A stretch of 64,000 nt of DNA from Streptomyces sp. DH24 (GCF_029813775.1 NZ_JARVKW010000001.1:188501-252500); one strand, 5' to 3'. Positions 10,926-21,129 are shown, counted from the stretch's first letter. Program-made: numbers and translations. The notes: generated by a model not told the origin, from the sequence alone.

Positions 10926-12961
10926 GTCTCCTGCCCCCGTCGATCGTCCGGGACTCCCGCTGTCACGGGCTCCCCGAGGGAACCCGCCGTCGTCCCGGGT
11001 GCCCCGTCTTCCACGTCTTCCATGATCTCTCCAGTCGCCGTGTTCACGGCGGGCGCGGCCGGTGCGGCCTGTGCGAGCGCCACGGCGACCGTCTCCGCGG
11101 TCTTGCGGCCTATGCCGGGAACCTCGCAGATCTGGTCGATTGTCGCCGACCGGAGCTTTTTCACCGAACCGAAATGCTTGATCAGCGCCTGTTTACGGGT
11201 CTCGCCGAGGCCCGGCACGTCGTCCAGCGGGGTGGCGCGGATCCGCTTGGCGCGTTTGCTGCGCTGGTAGGTGATGGCGAAGCGGTGCGCCTCGTCGCGC
11301 ACGCGTTGCAGCAGGTAGAGGCCCTCGCTGGTGCGCGGCAGGACCACCGGGTCGTCCTCGCCCGGCAGCCAGACCTCCTCCAGGCGCTTGGCCAGGCCGC
11401 ACACCGCGATGTCGTCGATGCCCAGCTCGTCCAGGGCCCGCTGGGCCGCACGGACCTGCGGCTGCCCACCGTCCACGACGACGAGCTGCGGCGGATAGGC
11501 GAACCGCTTGGGACGGCCGTCGTCCTCCTTGAGCTCCTCCTCCGTCCACTCCCCGGTCCGCTCCTTCTCGGCGAGGTAGCGCCGGAAGCGGCGGCTGAGC
11601 ACCTCGTGCATGGACCGCACGTCGTCCTGGCCGTCGAAGCCCTTGATCTGGAAGCGCCGGTACTCGCTCTTGCGGGCCAGGCCGTCCTCGAAGACGACCA
11701 TGGAGGCGACCACGTCGTCGCCCTGGAGGTGGGAGATGTCGTAGCACTCGATGCGCAGCGGCGCGCTGTCCAGGTCGAGCGCGTCGGCGATCTCCTCCAG
11801 CGCGCGCGAACGCGTGGTCAGGTCGGAGGCGCGCTTGGTCTTGTGCAGGACGAGCGACTGCTGCGCGTTGCGCTGGACGGTCTCCATGAGGGCCTTCTTG
11901 TCGCCGCGCTGCGGGATGCGCAACGACACGTTCGCCCCGCGGCGGCCGGTCAGCCACTGCTGGACCGGCTCGACGGGCTCCGGCAGGGCCGGAACCAGCA
12001 CCTCCTTGGGGACGGCGTCCCCGCTCTCCTCGCCGTACAGCTGCTGGAGCGCGTGCTCCACGAGGGCGCCGGTGGTGATCTCCTCGACCTTGTCGGTGAC
12101 CCAGCCGCGCTGGCCGCGCACGCGCCCGCCCCGGACGTGGAAGATCTGCACGGCGGCTTCCAGCTCGTCCTCGGCGACGGCGATCAGGTCGGCGTCGGTC
12201 GCGTCGGCGAGCACGACCGCGTTCTTCTCCATGGCCTTCTTCAGGGCCTCGATGTCGTCGCGCAGGCGGGCGGCCCGCTCGTACTCCATCTCCTCCGCCG
12301 CCAGCGTCATCCGCTTCTCCAGACGGCGCAGGTACGTGCCGGTGCGGCCGGCCACGAAGTCGCAGAACTCCTCGGCGAGTTCGCGGTGCTCCTCGGGCGA
12401 GACCCGGTCCACGCAGGGCGCGGAGCACTTGCCGATGTAGCCGAGCAGGCAGGGGCGGCCGGTGCGGGCGGCGTTCTTGAAGACGCCCGCCGAGCAGGTG
12501 CGCACCGGGAACACCCGCAGCAGCAGGTCCACGGTGTCGCGGATCGCCCACGCGTGCGCGTACGGGCCGAAGTAGCGCACGCCCTTCTTCTTGTGGCCGC
12601 GCATGACCTGTACGCGCGGGAACTCCTCGCCCATCGTCACCGCGAGGTAGGGGTAGCTCTTGTCGTCGCGGTACTTGACGTTGAAGCGGGGGTCGTACTC
12701 CTTGATCCAGGAGTACTCCAGCTGGAGGGCCTCGACCTCCGTGGACACCACCGTCCACTCCACGGACGCGGCCGTGGTCACCATGGAGCGGGTCCGCGGG
12801 TGCAGGTTCGCCAGGTCCTGGAAGTAGTTGGCCAGGCGCTGACGCAGGCTTTTCGCCTTTCCGACGTAGATCACCCGGCGGTGCTCGTCACGGAACCTGT
12901 ACACCCCGGGGGTGTCCGGGATGTCTCCCGGCCTGGGGCGGTAGCTGGAGGGGTCGGCCAT
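10922..12961 (-). CDS. uvrC: Excinuclease ABC subunit C
   Basis: UvrC makes both incisions around bulky DNA lesions in nucleotide excision repair. The 679-residue protein begins with a GIY-YIG nuclease domain ([21 protein letters not shown], residues 16-36). A UvrB-binding UVR motif follows ([25 protein letters not shown]). The RNase H-like endonuclease domain contains [19 protein letters not shown], and tandem helix-hairpin-helix motifs ([27 protein letters not shown]) lie at the C-terminus. It is the first gene of the uvrC-rapZ-yvcK-whiA operon. A damage-type promoter ends 8 nt before its ATG. Confidence 0.97.
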   Translation of the reverse strand: MADPSSYRPRPGDIPDTPGVYRFRDEHRRVIYVGKAKSLRQRLANYFQDLANLHPRTRSMVTTAASVEWTVVSTEVEALQLEYSWIKEYDPRFNVKYRDDKSYPYLAVTMGEEFPRVQVMRGHKKKGVRYFGPYAHAWAIRDTVDLLLRVFPVRTCSAGVFKNAARTGRPCLLGYIGKCSAPCVDRVSPEEHRELAEEFCDFVAGRTGTYLRRLEKRMTLAAEEMEYERAARLRDDIEALKKAMEKNAVVLADATDADLIAVAEDELEAAVQIFHVRGGRVRGQRGWVTDKVEEITTGALVEHALQQLYGEESGDAVPKEVLVPALPEPVEPVQQWLTGRRGANVSLRIPQRGDKKALMETVQRNAQQSLVLHKTKRASDLTTRSRALEEIADALDLDSAPLRIECYDISHLQGDDVVASMVVFEDGLARKSEYRRFQIKGFDGQDDVRSMHEVLSRRFRRYLAEKERTGEWTEEELKEDDGRPKRFAYPPQLVVVDGGQPQVRAAQRALDELGIDDIAVCGLAKRLEEVWLPGEDDPVVLPRTSEGLYLLQRVRDEAHRFAITYQRSKRAKRIRATPLDDVPGLGETRKQALIKHFGSVKKLRSATIDQICEVPGIGRKTAETVAVALAQAAPAAPAVNTATGEIMEDVEDGAPGTTAGSLGEPVTAGVPDDRRGQET

Positions 12962-12968
12962 GTCTCAC

Positions 12969-12991
12969 ACCCTACTGGCGAGCGCTGACAC
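12969..12991 (-). promoter_or_regulatory. Probable DNA-damage promoter of uvrC (leaderless)
   Basis: The minus strand reads GTGTCAGCG, eight bases, then TAGGGT. This is one core mismatch (and a G at the first, weak position) from the tTGTCRGTG-N8-TANNNT class. The -10 box ends 7 nt before the uvrC ATG, so the transcript would be leaderless. Confidence 0.6.
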
Positions 12992-13259
12992 TCCGGGGTG
13001 ATCCGGGGCCGCGGGGCAGCGGCCCCGGGCGCCGCGGGACCTCGGCGTGCACCGCCGGGCGTGCGCGGCCGGTCGCGCACGGTACGGACTCGGCCAGCCG
13101 TACGTCGCGGTTGCGACTCAGGTGTTGTCGGGACTAGGTCAACACGCTTCAATGCGGAGGACCTCGGGGCCCCTGAACGGCGGCCTGCGTGTCCAAGGAC
13201 GCCGCCTGCGCTCACGGGGGCGGCCCCGGGGACCCCCTGCGAACGGTCTGACCAGCCGT

Positions 13260-13273
13260 TGTGAACATTCACA
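13260..13273 (+). promoter_or_regulatory. Palindromic operator candidate
   Basis: TGTGAA-CA-TTCACA is a perfect 6-2-6 inverted repeat that ends one base before the ribosome binding site GAAAGG of the regulator gene at 13289. Its position suggests autoregulation, but this is inference. Confidence 0.45.
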
Positions 13274-13288
13274 GAAAGGCCCCTGTGC

Positions 13289-14233
13289 ATGCCGCACGCC
13301 ACACAGCACGCGGACACCACCGCGGAACTGGACTCGGCCCTGCGAGGCGGCCCCTTCCACGTCGCCCTGCGCGCCGCGATCGCCGCGCGCGGCCTGCCCC
13401 TGCAGCGTGTGCAGCACCATCTGTCGCGCCTCGGGGTGAAGGTGGGCGTGACGAGCCTGAGCTACTGGCAGCAGGGCGCCCGGCGTCCGCAGCGCCCGGA
13501 GTCCCTGCGTGCCGTGCGGGCACTGGAGGAGATCCTGCACCTGCCCGACGAGTCGCTGATCCGGCTGCTCGCCGAGACCGACAAACACCCCGCCGACCGG
13601 GACGCCTCCGCACGCTCCTACCGCGCCCTCGTCGAGGCCTCGGGCGTCCTGGAGCGGCTGCTGGCCGAGCTGGACTCGACCGTGGACGGCGGACTGCACA
13701 CCCTGGGCCAGCACGAGCTGGTGCGCATCGGGGCGGAACGGGAACTGGCCGGGCGCGAGTCGCACCACATCGTGCGGGCCCACCGGGACGGCGTCGACCG
13801 CTTCATGGCCGTGCACCACGGCGACCCGGGGTGCGCGCCGAACCGCATGACGGTGCGTGCGCTGGAGAACTGCCGCCCCGGACGCGTCCGCCGGCACCAC
13901 GAGACCGGACTGCTCGTGGCGGAGCTGCTGTTCGACACCCGGCTGCGCGCCGGTGACACCTTCCTGTTCCGCTACGCCGTCGAGGACGGCACGGCCGGTG
14001 TGTCGCGCGAGTACGTGCGCGGCTTCGACTCCGCCGGGGCGCAGTACGCGCTCCAGGTGCGGTTCGACGCGCGGGCCCTGCCGGTGCGCTGCCACCGCTT
14101 CACCCAGCACACGGCGGCGGCGCCGCGCACCGGCCACCAGGAACTGGCCCTGACCGGGCCGCACCACTCGGTGCACCTCGTCGAGCCGCGGGTGCGGTCG
14201 GGAATCGTGGGGATCGGCTGGGACTGGGAGTGA
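13289..14233 (+). CDS. XRE-like DNA-binding protein, conserved in Streptomyces
   Basis: This is a 314-residue protein with an N-terminal helix-turn-helix-like region (residues about 25-95). The motif RAAIAARGLPLQRVQHHLSRLGVKVGVTSLSYW, read as two short helices followed by QQGARRPQRPESLRAVRALEEIL, resembles Cro/C1-type domains. The remaining 200 residues have no membrane segment and no motif I recognise. The ATG follows GAAAGG, which lies behind a perfect palindrome. It stands alone between uvrC and the Rieske gene. Call it a probable transcription regulator of unknown targets. Confidence 0.65.
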   Translation: MPHATQHADTTAELDSALRGGPFHVALRAAIAARGLPLQRVQHHLSRLGVKVGVTSLSYWQQGARRPQRPESLRAVRALEEILHLPDESLIRLLAETDKHPADRDASARSYRALVEASGVLERLLAELDSTVDGGLHTLGQHELVRIGAERELAGRESHHIVRAHRDGVDRFMAVHHGDPGCAPNRMTVRALENCRPGRVRRHHETGLLVAELLFDTRLRAGDTFLFRYAVEDGTAGVSREYVRGFDSAGAQYALQVRFDARALPVRCHRFTQHTAAAPRTGHQELALTGPHHSVHLVEPRVRSGIVGIGWDWE

Positions 14234-14370
14234 GGCGGCGGGTGTGCGAGGGCGGTACGGGAGTCCGTCGCGACTGAGCCCGGGGCCGGTCCGTGGCTGC
14301 ACCGAAGGCTCATCCGGGGCTCCGAGGGCCGATCCGGACTGTACCGGCGCTGATCCGGAACCGTGCCCGG

Positions 14371-14799
14371 TCAGGGCTTCGGGCCTGCGACGATCCGGCC
14401 GTTCTCCTCGCACACGTCGAGCGCGACCAGCGGCACCGTGGCGGGAGACCGCAGCACCTCTCCCGTGGTGGCGTCGAACTCGCTGCCGTGACACGCGCAC
14501 ACGAGCTTCTTGCCCTCCAGCTTGTCGATGGCGCACCCCGCGTGCGTGCAGACGGCGCTGTACGCCTTCAGCGAGCCGTCGCCGGCGCGGCTGACGACGA
14601 CGTGCTGATCGCGGTACAGCGTCGGGCTTCCCTCGGCGATCTCGCCCGGCGCGCCCAGTTCGACGGACGCGGTCGGTGTCGCCGGCAGCGCCCCCTCGTC
14701 GTCGCCCGGCCCGCAGGCCGCGAGGACCGTTCCGGCGACGGGCGTGAGGGCCGCGCCCCGCAGGACGGTACGGCGGCTCGGGGACGGACGGCCGGGCAT
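14371..14799 (-). CDS. Rieske [2Fe-2S] lipoprotein with Tat signal
   Basis: This is a 142-residue exported iron-sulfur protein. The N-terminus SRRTVLRG is a twin-arginine signal and VLAAC (Cys29) is a lipobox, so the folded protein should be anchored outside the membrane. The Rieske boxes are complete: C84-T-H86-A-G-C89 and C101-A-C103-H104-G-S. Residues C84, H86, C101 and H104 bind the cluster and C89/C103 can form the usual disulfide. No oxygenase or cytochrome partner lies nearby, so its redox partner is unknown. It is divergent from the LacI gene, with the 30-bp operator in between. Confidence 0.9.
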   Translation of the reverse strand: MPGRPSPSRRTVLRGAALTPVAGTVLAACGPGDDEGALPATPTASVELGAPGEIAEGSPTLYRDQHVVVSRAGDGSLKAYSAVCTHAGCAIDKLEGKKLVCACHGSEFDATTGEVLRSPATVPLVALDVCEENGRIVAGPKP

Positions 14800-14888
14800 G
14801 AGAACTCCACAGGTCAGGGGGGTGTGCACGGCGACGATACCGGCCCCGTCCGCGGCCCCGGCGAGGTGGGTCGGGTCGCCCGGAAGGT

Positions 14889-14918
14889 GACGTAAACGCT
14901 TGCGCAAGCGTTTACGTC
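14889..14918. promoter_or_regulatory. LacI-family operator, perfect 30-bp palindrome
   Basis: The left arm GACGTAAACGCTTGC (14889-14903) is followed directly by its exact reverse complement (14904-14918). The core AAACGCTTGCGCAAGCGTTT fits the LacI-family consensus built around a central CG. It lies between the divergent Rieske gene and the LacI regulator, about 175 bp before the latter. Very likely the regulator's own site. Confidence 0.88.
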
Positions 14919-15093
14919 GGCCTCGGAATGGGATACGTTCCCGCCTCGGGAGGGAAAGGCGGGGCCTGTCCGCCCTGTCCCGGGGCTCGGTCGAGGTTCG
15001 GTCGGGGCCGGTCCACCGCCCGTCGGGCCCGTCCCTGATCCGCCACTTCCGTCCGTCCGAGGTCCGGCCGGGGCACGTCCGAGGGGAGCACGC

Positions 15094-16146
15094 ATGGCGA
15101 CGATGGCCGACGTCGCACGGAGCGCCGGAGTCTCCGTGGCGACCGTCTCCCATGTGCTGAACGGCACCCGGCCCGTGCTGCCCCACACCCGCCAGGCCGT
15201 CCTGGACGCCGTGGAGGAACTCGGCTACACCCCCAACACCCTCGCCCGCTCCCTGGTGACCTCCCGCACCCGGTCCATCGGGCTCGCGGTGTCGGCGATC
15301 AGCAACCCGTACTTCACGGAGATCCTCCAGGGCGTCGAGACCAGTGCCCTGGAGCACGGCTACGGCCTGCTCATCGCCGACCCGCACGACGATCCCCGGC
15401 ACGAGCTCAAGGCCGTCCGACTCCTGCACGAACGCCGGGTGGACGGCATGATCGTCGCCCCCTCGGCGGCACCCGGCGACCTCGTCGCCTACCTCAGGCG
15501 CCATGCCGTGCCGACCGTCCTCCTGGACCGCGCACTCGACTCCCCCGGTGACGACGCCCCGGCCTTCGACCAGGTGTGCGCCGACAGCGCGGAGCCCACC
15601 GCCCGGCTCGTCACCCACCTCGCCGGGCTCGGCCACCGCCGGATCGGCCTGGTCGCCGGCCGGCCGGGGCTCAGCACCACACGCGAACGGATCGCCGGGT
15701 ACCGCCAGGGGCTGGCCGCCGCCGGACTGCCGTACGACGAACGGCTCCTGGTGCACGGCGACTCCGAGTCGGACGGCGCCGAACGGGCCACCGCCGCCCT
15801 GCTCTCCCTCGGCGCCCGGCCCACCGGACTGGTCACCGCCAACAACGCCATGACCCTCGGAGCGCTGCGTGCCCTGCGCGACGCCGGTCTGTCGGTGCCG
15901 GGCGACATCGCGCTGTGCTGCTTCGACGACTTCGCCTGGGCGGACCTGTTCCGGCCCCGGCTCACCGCGATCGCGCAGCCCAGCAGGGAGATCGGTGCCC
16001 GAGCGGTCCGGGTGCTGCTCGACCGCCTGGCCGAGCCCGACCGGCCCGCGCAGAGCGTGCGGCTGCCCTGCTCCTTCGTCCACCGCACCTCGTGCGGCTG
16101 TCCCGAGACACCCGAAGCCCCGCTGGAGAGAGGAACCCGCTCGTGA
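15094..16146 (+). CDS. LacI-family transcriptional regulator
   Basis: This 350-residue sugar-responsive regulator has the N-terminal headpiece ATMADVARSAGVSVATVSHVLNG with hinge helix PNTLARSLVT. A periplasmic-binding-protein-like effector domain follows (RSIGLAVSAISNPYFTEILQG to the C-terminal dimer region). It ends in SFVHRTSCGCPE, typical of repressors with a C-terminal Cys pair. It is translationally coupled to the sugar kinase gene (GTGA overlap, 16143-16146), so it probably represses that kinase and itself through the palindrome at 14889-14918. The effector is presumably the kinase's sugar substrate or product. Confidence 0.93.
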   Translation: MATMADVARSAGVSVATVSHVLNGTRPVLPHTRQAVLDAVEELGYTPNTLARSLVTSRTRSIGLAVSAISNPYFTEILQGVETSALEHGYGLLIADPHDDPRHELKAVRLLHERRVDGMIVAPSAAPGDLVAYLRRHAVPTVLLDRALDSPGDDAPAFDQVCADSAEPTARLVTHLAGLGHRRIGLVAGRPGLSTTRERIAGYRQGLAAAGLPYDERLLVHGDSESDGAERATAALLSLGARPTGLVTANNAMTLGALRALRDAGLSVPGDIALCCFDDFAWADLFRPRLTAIAQPSREIGARAVRVLLDRLAEPDRPAQSVRLPCSFVHRTSCGCPETPEAPLERGTRS

Positions 16147-17063
16147 TCGTCGTCGCCGGTGAGGCCCTGATAGACCTGGTACCGCAGGGCACGGGTGCCC
16201 TCGCGGACCTCAAGCCGGCGCTCGGCGGCGGCCCCTACAACACGGCCGTGGCCCTCGGCCGGCTCGGCTCCCCCACCGCCTTCTGCTCCCGCGTGTCGGA
16301 CGACGCGTTCGGCGAGGCGCTGCTGGACCGGCTGCGCGAGACCGGTGTCGACGTGTCGTGGGTGGCGCGCGGGGCGGAGCCGACCACGCTCGCCGTCGCG
16401 ACGGTCGACGCGGACGGTTCGGCGGCCTACTCCTTCTACGTGGAGGGCACGGCCGACCGGCTGTTCAGGGCGCCGGACGCGCTGCCGTCCGGGGTCCGCG
16501 CGGTCTCCTTCGGCACCTGCTCGCTCGTGCTGGAGCCCGGGGCGACCGCCTACGAGGACCTCATGCGACGCGCCGCCGCCCAAGGGGTGTTCACCGCCCT
16601 GGACCCGAACATCCGGGCCGGACTGATCCCGGACGCGGACGCCTACCGGGCGCGGTTCAGGCGATGGCTGCCGTCCGTGTCCCTGCTGAAGCTGTCCGAG
16701 GAGGACGCCTACTGGCTCGGCGGCACCCCCCGCGAGTGGCTCGCGGCCGGTCCGGCGGCGGTCGTGGTGACCCGGGGCGGCGACGGGCTCACGGTGTTCA
16801 CGCGGGACGGCGGCGAGTACTCCGTGCCGGGCGAGCGGGTCGACGTGGTGGACACCATCGGCGCGGGCGACACGGTGAACGCGGCGCTGCTGCACGGGCT
16901 CGCCGTACGCGACGCGCTGAGCGACGCCGCGCTGGCAGGCCTCGGCGCGGACGGCTGGACGGAACTCCTGCGGTTCGCGGCCCGGGCGGCGGCGGTCACC
17001 TGCTCACGGGCGGGCGCCGAACCGCCGTACGCCTCCGAGCTGGGCGAAGACCGGAAGGGCTGA
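16143..17063 (+). CDS. PfkB-family carbohydrate kinase (fructokinase-like)
   Basis: This is a 306-residue ribokinase/PfkB-family sugar kinase. The N-terminal GEALIDLVP and the substrate motif GGGPYNTAVALGRLG match fructokinase-type members. The C-terminal signature VVDTIGAGDTVNAALLHG contains the anion hole and the catalytic Asp of GAGD. The GTG start overlaps the LacI stop codon, so the pair forms a small sugar-regulated operon without a transporter. Fructose is the most likely substrate by similarity, but this is not proven. Confidence 0.88.
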   Translation: MIVVAGEALIDLVPQGTGALADLKPALGGGPYNTAVALGRLGSPTAFCSRVSDDAFGEALLDRLRETGVDVSWVARGAEPTTLAVATVDADGSAAYSFYVEGTADRLFRAPDALPSGVRAVSFGTCSLVLEPGATAYEDLMRRAAAQGVFTALDPNIRAGLIPDADAYRARFRRWLPSVSLLKLSEEDAYWLGGTPREWLAAGPAAVVVTRGGDGLTVFTRDGGEYSVPGERVDVVDTIGAGDTVNAALLHGLAVRDALSDAALAGLGADGWTELLRFAARAAAVTCSRAGAEPPYASELGEDRKG

Positions 17064-17108
17064 GCGGTCGCCGGACGCTCAGCCGTGCCGGGTGCCCGGA
17101 GCGCGGCC

Positions 17109-17146
17109 GGCGCGCCCCACGGGGAGTTGGTCCCGCGGGGCGCGCC
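17109..17146. terminator. Bidirectional terminator between the sugar kinase and uvrA
   Basis: Arms GGCGCGCCCC (17109-17118) and GGGGCGCGCC (17137-17146) are perfectly complementary, and the 18-nt loop holds a further GGGA/TCCC pairing. It lies between two convergent genes and can serve both. Confidence 0.7.
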
Positions 17147-17186
17147 GCTGTGTACGGTCGGGCCGCGGCGCGCGGGTGGGGCGGGC

Positions 17187-20100
17187 TCAGGCCTTGCGGG
17201 CCCGGGTCGCCTTCTTCGCGGGTGACGCCTTCTTGGTGGCGCCGGTGGCGGCCTTCTCCGCGCTGTCGACCGTCTTGGTGGCGGTCTTCCTGGCGGTGGA
17301 CTTGGCAGCCGACGTCTTGGCCGTCGTCTTCGCCGCCGTGCGCTTGCGGGCCGCCGGGACCGGGGCGTCGCTGATCCGGTCGGCGTCGAGGATGTCCCGC
17401 AGGAACTTGCCGGTGTGGCTGGTGGGGACGCCGGCGACCTGCTCGGGCGTGCCCTCGGCGACGACCAGGCCGCCGCCCGCGCCGCCCTCGGGGCCCATGT
17501 CGACCAGCCAGTCTGCGGTCTTGATCACGTCGAGGTTGTGCTCGATGACGATGACCGTGTTGCCCTTGTCCACCAGGTTGTTCAGCACCGTGAGCAGCTT
17601 GCTGATGTCCTCGAAGTGCAGACCGGTGGTCGGCTCGTCCAGGACGTAGACCGTGCGGCCGGTGGAGCGCTTCTGCAGTTCGCTGGCGAGCTTCACGCGC
17701 TGCGCCTCGCCGCCGGACAGGGTGGTCGCGGACTGGCCGAGCCGGACGTAGCCGAGGCCGACGTCGTTCAGCGTCCTCAGGTGCCGGGAGATCGCCGGGA
17801 CGGCCTCGAAGAAGTGCATAGCCTCTTCGATCGGCATGTTCAGGACGTCGGCGATGGACTTGCCCTTGTAGTGGACCTCCAGGGTCTCCCGGTTGTACCG
17901 GGCGCCGTGGCAGACCTCGCACGGCACGTACACGTCCGGGAGGAAGTTCATCTCGATCTTGATCGTGCCGTCACCGGAGCAGTTCTCGCAGCGACCGCCC
18001 TTGACGTTGAAGGAGAACCGGCCGGGCATGTAGCCGCGGACCTTCGCCTCGGTGGTCTCGGCGAACAGCTTGCGGATGTGGTCGAAGACGCCGGTGTACG
18101 TCGCCGGGTTGGACCGCGGGGTGCGGCCGATGGGCGACTGGTCGACGTGCACGACCTTGTCCACGAGGTCGTCGCCGTCCACGCGCGTGTGCCGGCCGGG
18201 GACGCTCCTCGCGCCGTTCAGCTCGCGGGCCAGGTGCGTGTACAGGATGTCGTTGACCAGGGTGGACTTGCCCGACCCGGACACGCCGGTGACCGCGGTG
18301 AACACGCCGAGCGGGAAGGACACGTCGATGTCCCTGAGGTTGTTCTCCCGGGCGCCGTGCACCGTCAGCTGCCGGGACGGGTCGCGCGGGCGGCGTACCT
18401 CGGGCAGCGGGATGGCCTTCCGGCCGGACAGGTAGAGGCCGGTCTGCGACTCGTCGTTGGCCAGCAGTTCCTTCAGGGAGCCGCTGTGCACGACCTTGCC
18501 GCCGTGCTCACCGGCGCCGGGGCCGATGTCCACGATCCAGTCGGCGGTCTTGATGGTGTCCTCGTCGTGCTCCACGACGATGAGCGTGTTGCCCATGTCG
18601 CGCAGCCGGACCAGGGTCTCGATCAGCCGGTGGTTGTCGCGCTGGTGCAGACCGATGGACGGCTCGTCCAGGACGTACAGCACGCCGACGAGGCCGGAGC
18701 CGATCTGGGTGGCGAGACGGATGCGCTGGGCCTCGCCGCCGGACAGCGTGCCGGCCGCGCGGTTCAGCGAGAGGTAGTCCAGGCCGACGTCGACCAGGAA
18801 CCGCAGCCGCTCGTTGACCTCCTTCAGCACGCGCTCGGCGATCTTCTTGTCGCGGGCGCTGAGCTTCAGCTCGCCCAGGAAGTCCGCGCAGTCGCTGATG
18901 GACATCGCGGAGACCTCGGCGATGGACTTCCCCATGACCGTGACCGCGAGGACGATCGGCTTCAGGCGTGTGCCCTCGCAGGACGGGCAGGGCACCTCGC
19001 GCATGTAGCCCTCGAAGCGCTCGCGGCTGGCGTCGCTCTCGGCCTCGCTGTGCCGGCGCTTCACGAACGGGACGGCGCCCTCGAACGGCGTGGTGTAGCG
19101 GCGCTCGCGGCCGTACCTGTTGCGGTACCGCACCTCGATCTGGGTCTTGTGGCCGTGCAGCAGGGCCTTCTTGGCGCGCTGGGGCAGGCCGCCGAAGGGG
19201 ATGTCCGTGCGGAAGCCGAGCGCGTCCGCGAGGGCGCCGATCAGGCGTCCGAAGTAGTCCTTCGTGTGACCGTGCGACCAGGGGTGGATGGCGCCCTCGT
19301 CCAGCGACTTGTCCGGGTCGGGGACGATCAGCTCGGCGTCGACCTCCATGCGCGTGCCGATGCCGGTGCACTCGGGGCAGGCGCCGAAGGGCGAGTTGAA
19401 GGAGAAGGAGCGGGGCTCCAACTCCTCGAAGGACAGGTCGTCGTACGCGCAGTACAGGTGCTCCGAGTACATGCGCTCGCGCTCGGGGTCGTCCGCGGGG
19501 AGGTCCACGAAGTCGAGCACGACCATGCCGCCGGACAGCCCGAGGGCGGTCTCCACGGAGTCGGTGAGCCGCCGCTTGGCGGACTCCTTCACCGTGAGGC
19601 GGTCCACGACCACCTCGATGGTGTGCTTCTCCTGCTTCTTCAGCGTGGGCGGCTCGGAGAGCTGGACGGTCTCGCCGTCCACACGCGCGCGGGAGTAGCC
19701 CTTGGTCTGGAGGTCGGCGAAGAGGTCGACGAACTCCCCCTTGCGCTCGCGGACGAGCGGCGACAGCACCTGGAAGCGGCTGCCCTCCGGGAGCTCCAGC
19801 ACCCTGTCCACGATGGCCTGCGGCGACTGGCGCGAGATCGGGCGGCCGCACTCCGGGCAGTGCGGCTTGCCGATGCGCGCGAAGAGCAGACGCAGGTAGT
19901 CGTAGACCTCGGTGATGGTGCCGACCGTCGAGCGCGGGTTGCGCGAGGTCGACTTCTGGTCGATGGAGACCGCCGGGGAGAGGCCCTCGATGAAGTCCAC
20001 GTCCGGCTTGTCCATCTGGCCGAGGAACTGCCGGGCGTAGGACGAGAGCGACTCCACGTAGCGCCGCTGGCCCTCGGCGAAGATCGTGTCGAAGGCCAGG

Positions 20101-20219
20101 GAGGACTTGCCCGACCCGGACAGGCCCGTGAAGACGATGAGCGAGTCACGAGGCAGGTCGAGCGAGACGTTCTTCAGGTTGTGCTCGCGCGCGCCACGGA
20201 CGATGAGACGGTCGGCCAC
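17187..20219 (-). CDS. uvrA: Excinuclease ABC subunit A
   Basis: UvrA is the damage-recognising ABC ATPase of nucleotide excision repair, which loads UvrB on lesions. The 1010-residue protein has two ATP-binding modules with Walker [14 protein letters not shown] and [13 protein letters not shown]. Each is followed by an LSGGEAQR signature, and zinc-finger Cys pairs occur at CPECGRP, CPECTG, CPSCEG and CENCSGDG. The last 60 residues are an Ala/Lys/Thr-rich tail common in actinobacterial UvrA. The GTG at 20219 was chosen because AAGAAAGG lies 11 nt upstream; a GTG four codons earlier overlaps that site. Confidence 0.97.
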   Translation of the reverse strand: MADRLIVRGAREHNLKNVSLDLPRDSLIVFTGLSGSGKSSLAFDTIFAEGQRRYVESLSSYARQFLGQMDKPDVDFIEGLSPAVSIDQKSTSRNPRSTVGTITEVYDYLRLLFARIGKPHCPECGRPISRQSPQAIVDRVLELPEGSRFQVLSPLVRERKGEFVDLFADLQTKGYSRARVDGETVQLSEPPTLKKQEKHTIEVVVDRLTVKESAKRRLTDSVETALGLSGGMVVLDFVDLPADDPERERMYSEHLYCAYDDLSFEELEPRSFSFNSPFGACPECTGIGTRMEVDAELIVPDPDKSLDEGAIHPWSHGHTKDYFGRLIGALADALGFRTDIPFGGLPQRAKKALLHGHKTQIEVRYRNRYGRERRYTTPFEGAVPFVKRRHSEAESDASRERFEGYMREVPCPSCEGTRLKPIVLAVTVMGKSIAEVSAMSISDCADFLGELKLSARDKKIAERVLKEVNERLRFLVDVGLDYLSLNRAAGTLSGGEAQRIRLATQIGSGLVGVLYVLDEPSIGLHQRDNHRLIETLVRLRDMGNTLIVVEHDEDTIKTADWIVDIGPGAGEHGGKVVHSGSLKELLANDESQTGLYLSGRKAIPLPEVRRPRDPSRQLTVHGARENNLRDIDVSFPLGVFTAVTGVSGSGKSTLVNDILYTHLARELNGARSVPGRHTRVDGDDLVDKVVHVDQSPIGRTPRSNPATYTGVFDHIRKLFAETTEAKVRGYMPGRFSFNVKGGRCENCSGDGTIKIEMNFLPDVYVPCEVCHGARYNRETLEVHYKGKSIADVLNMPIEEAMHFFEAVPAISRHLRTLNDVGLGYVRLGQSATTLSGGEAQRVKLASELQKRSTGRTVYVLDEPTTGLHFEDISKLLTVLNNLVDKGNTVIVIEHNLDVIKTADWLVDMGPEGGAGGGLVVAEGTPEQVAGVPTSHTGKFLRDILDADRISDAPVPAARKRTAAKTTAKTSAAKSTARKTATKTVDSAEKAATGATKKASPAKKATRARKA

Positions 20220-20275
20220 GCCGGTCCGCACCTTTCTTGAGAGAAGTGACAGGGGCGGGGCCCCCGTGCTTTCTC

Positions 20276-20298
20276 AGACTAGGGGGAGCCACTGACAA
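20276..20298 (-). promoter_or_regulatory. DNA-damage (RecA-NDp/PafBC-type) promoter of uvrA
   Basis: The minus strand reads TTGTCAGTG, eight bases, then TAGTCT, an exact fit to the class consensus. It lies 57 nt upstream of the uvrA start, leaving a leader that carries the ribosome binding site. Confidence 0.8.
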
Positions 20299-20442
20299 CG
20301 CCGGTCGGATTCCCGGTCGCTTAACAATCCCCGACCATCCAGCATGCCCGACGCCGCACTCGACCATATAGCACGTGCATTCGATTAGCGGGCTCGGTCC
20401 GCCACCTTCACCCGAAGGAGTGGCGGGACTAGGGTCAGCACC

Positions 20443-21129
20443 ATGATTGATCACGCTCATGACCTGGCGGCTGTACGCGATGCGACCGAACGGCTGCTCA
20501 CCGCGGTCGGCAAACTGGACAACGCCGCCGTGACGGAACCGTCACGACTGCCCGGCTGGACCCGCGGCCATGTCCTCGCCCACCTCGCCCGCAACGCGGA
20601 CGCTCTCGTGAACGTCATGGAGGGCCGGCCCATGTACGCCTCCGCCGAGGCCCGGGACGCCGACATCGAGCGGGACGCCCCGCGCGCCCTGGACGTCCAG
20701 CTCGCCGACGTGCGCGACAGCGCCGCCCGCTTCCAGGACGCGGCGGCCGTGCCGTCCGACTGGTCGCGCACGGTGGAGCTGCGCAACGGTGTGACGGACG
20801 CGGCGGCCCGGGTGCCGTTCCGGCGCTGGGTCGAGGTGGAACTGCACCACGTGGACCTCGGGATCGGCTACGAGCTGGACGATCTGCCGGCGGAGTTCGC
20901 GCAGCGGGAGACCGAGTTCCTCGCCGACCGCTTCACCGGGCACCCCGACGTGCCGCCCACCCGTCTGACGGACGGCACGCACGCGTGGCGCACGGGCCGG
21001 GAGGCCGACGAGCCGCAGATCACCGTCACCGGGTCGCCCGCCGACCTGCTCGGCTGGCTCGCCGGCCGGCGCGACGGGTCGGGGCTCACGGTGGCGGGCG
21101 GTTCGCTCCCGGCGCTCCCGCCGCTGTAG
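20443..21129 (+). CDS. Maleylpyruvate isomerase-family mycothiol-dependent enzyme
   Basis: This 228-residue protein belongs to the DinB/maleylpyruvate-isomerase fold of actinobacteria, whose members use mycothiol as thiol cofactor. The N-terminal four-helix part has LPGWTRGHVLAHLARNADAL, and RRWVEVELHHVDLGIGY provides the remaining His ligands of the usual metal site. The C-terminal part (ITVTGSPADLLGWLAGR) matches the MDMPI C-domain. TAGGGT (20430-20435) lies 7 nt before the ATG and no ribosome binding site is visible, so the mRNA is probably leaderless. The true substrate is unknown. Confidence 0.85.
   Translation: MIDHAHDLAAVRDATERLLTAVGKLDNAAVTEPSRLPGWTRGHVLAHLARNADALVNVMEGRPMYASAEARDADIERDAPRALDVQLADVRDSAARFQDAAAVPSDWSRTVELRNGVTDAAARVPFRRWVEVELHHVDLGIGYELDDLPAEFAQRETEFLADRFTGHPDVPPTRLTDGTHAWRTGREADEPQITVTGSPADLLGWLAGRRDGSGLTVAGGSLPALPPL

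Larger units (their letters stand above)
12962..13288. other. Divergent intergenic region uvrC / XRE-like regulator
   Basis: This 327-bp gap contains the uvrC promoter on the minus strand. On the plus strand there is a possible promoter (TTGCGA at 13111, 18-nt spacer, TAGGTC at 13135) and a palindrome just before the downstream gene. The rest is GC-rich sequence without a supportable gene. Confidence 0.5.

Noticed and set aside
20220..20442. LexA-type SOS box before uvrA
   Set aside because: TCGA and TTCGA motifs occur near 20362-20393, but not as TCGAAC-N4-GTTCGA with correct spacing; the RecA-NDp type promoter is the better explanation.
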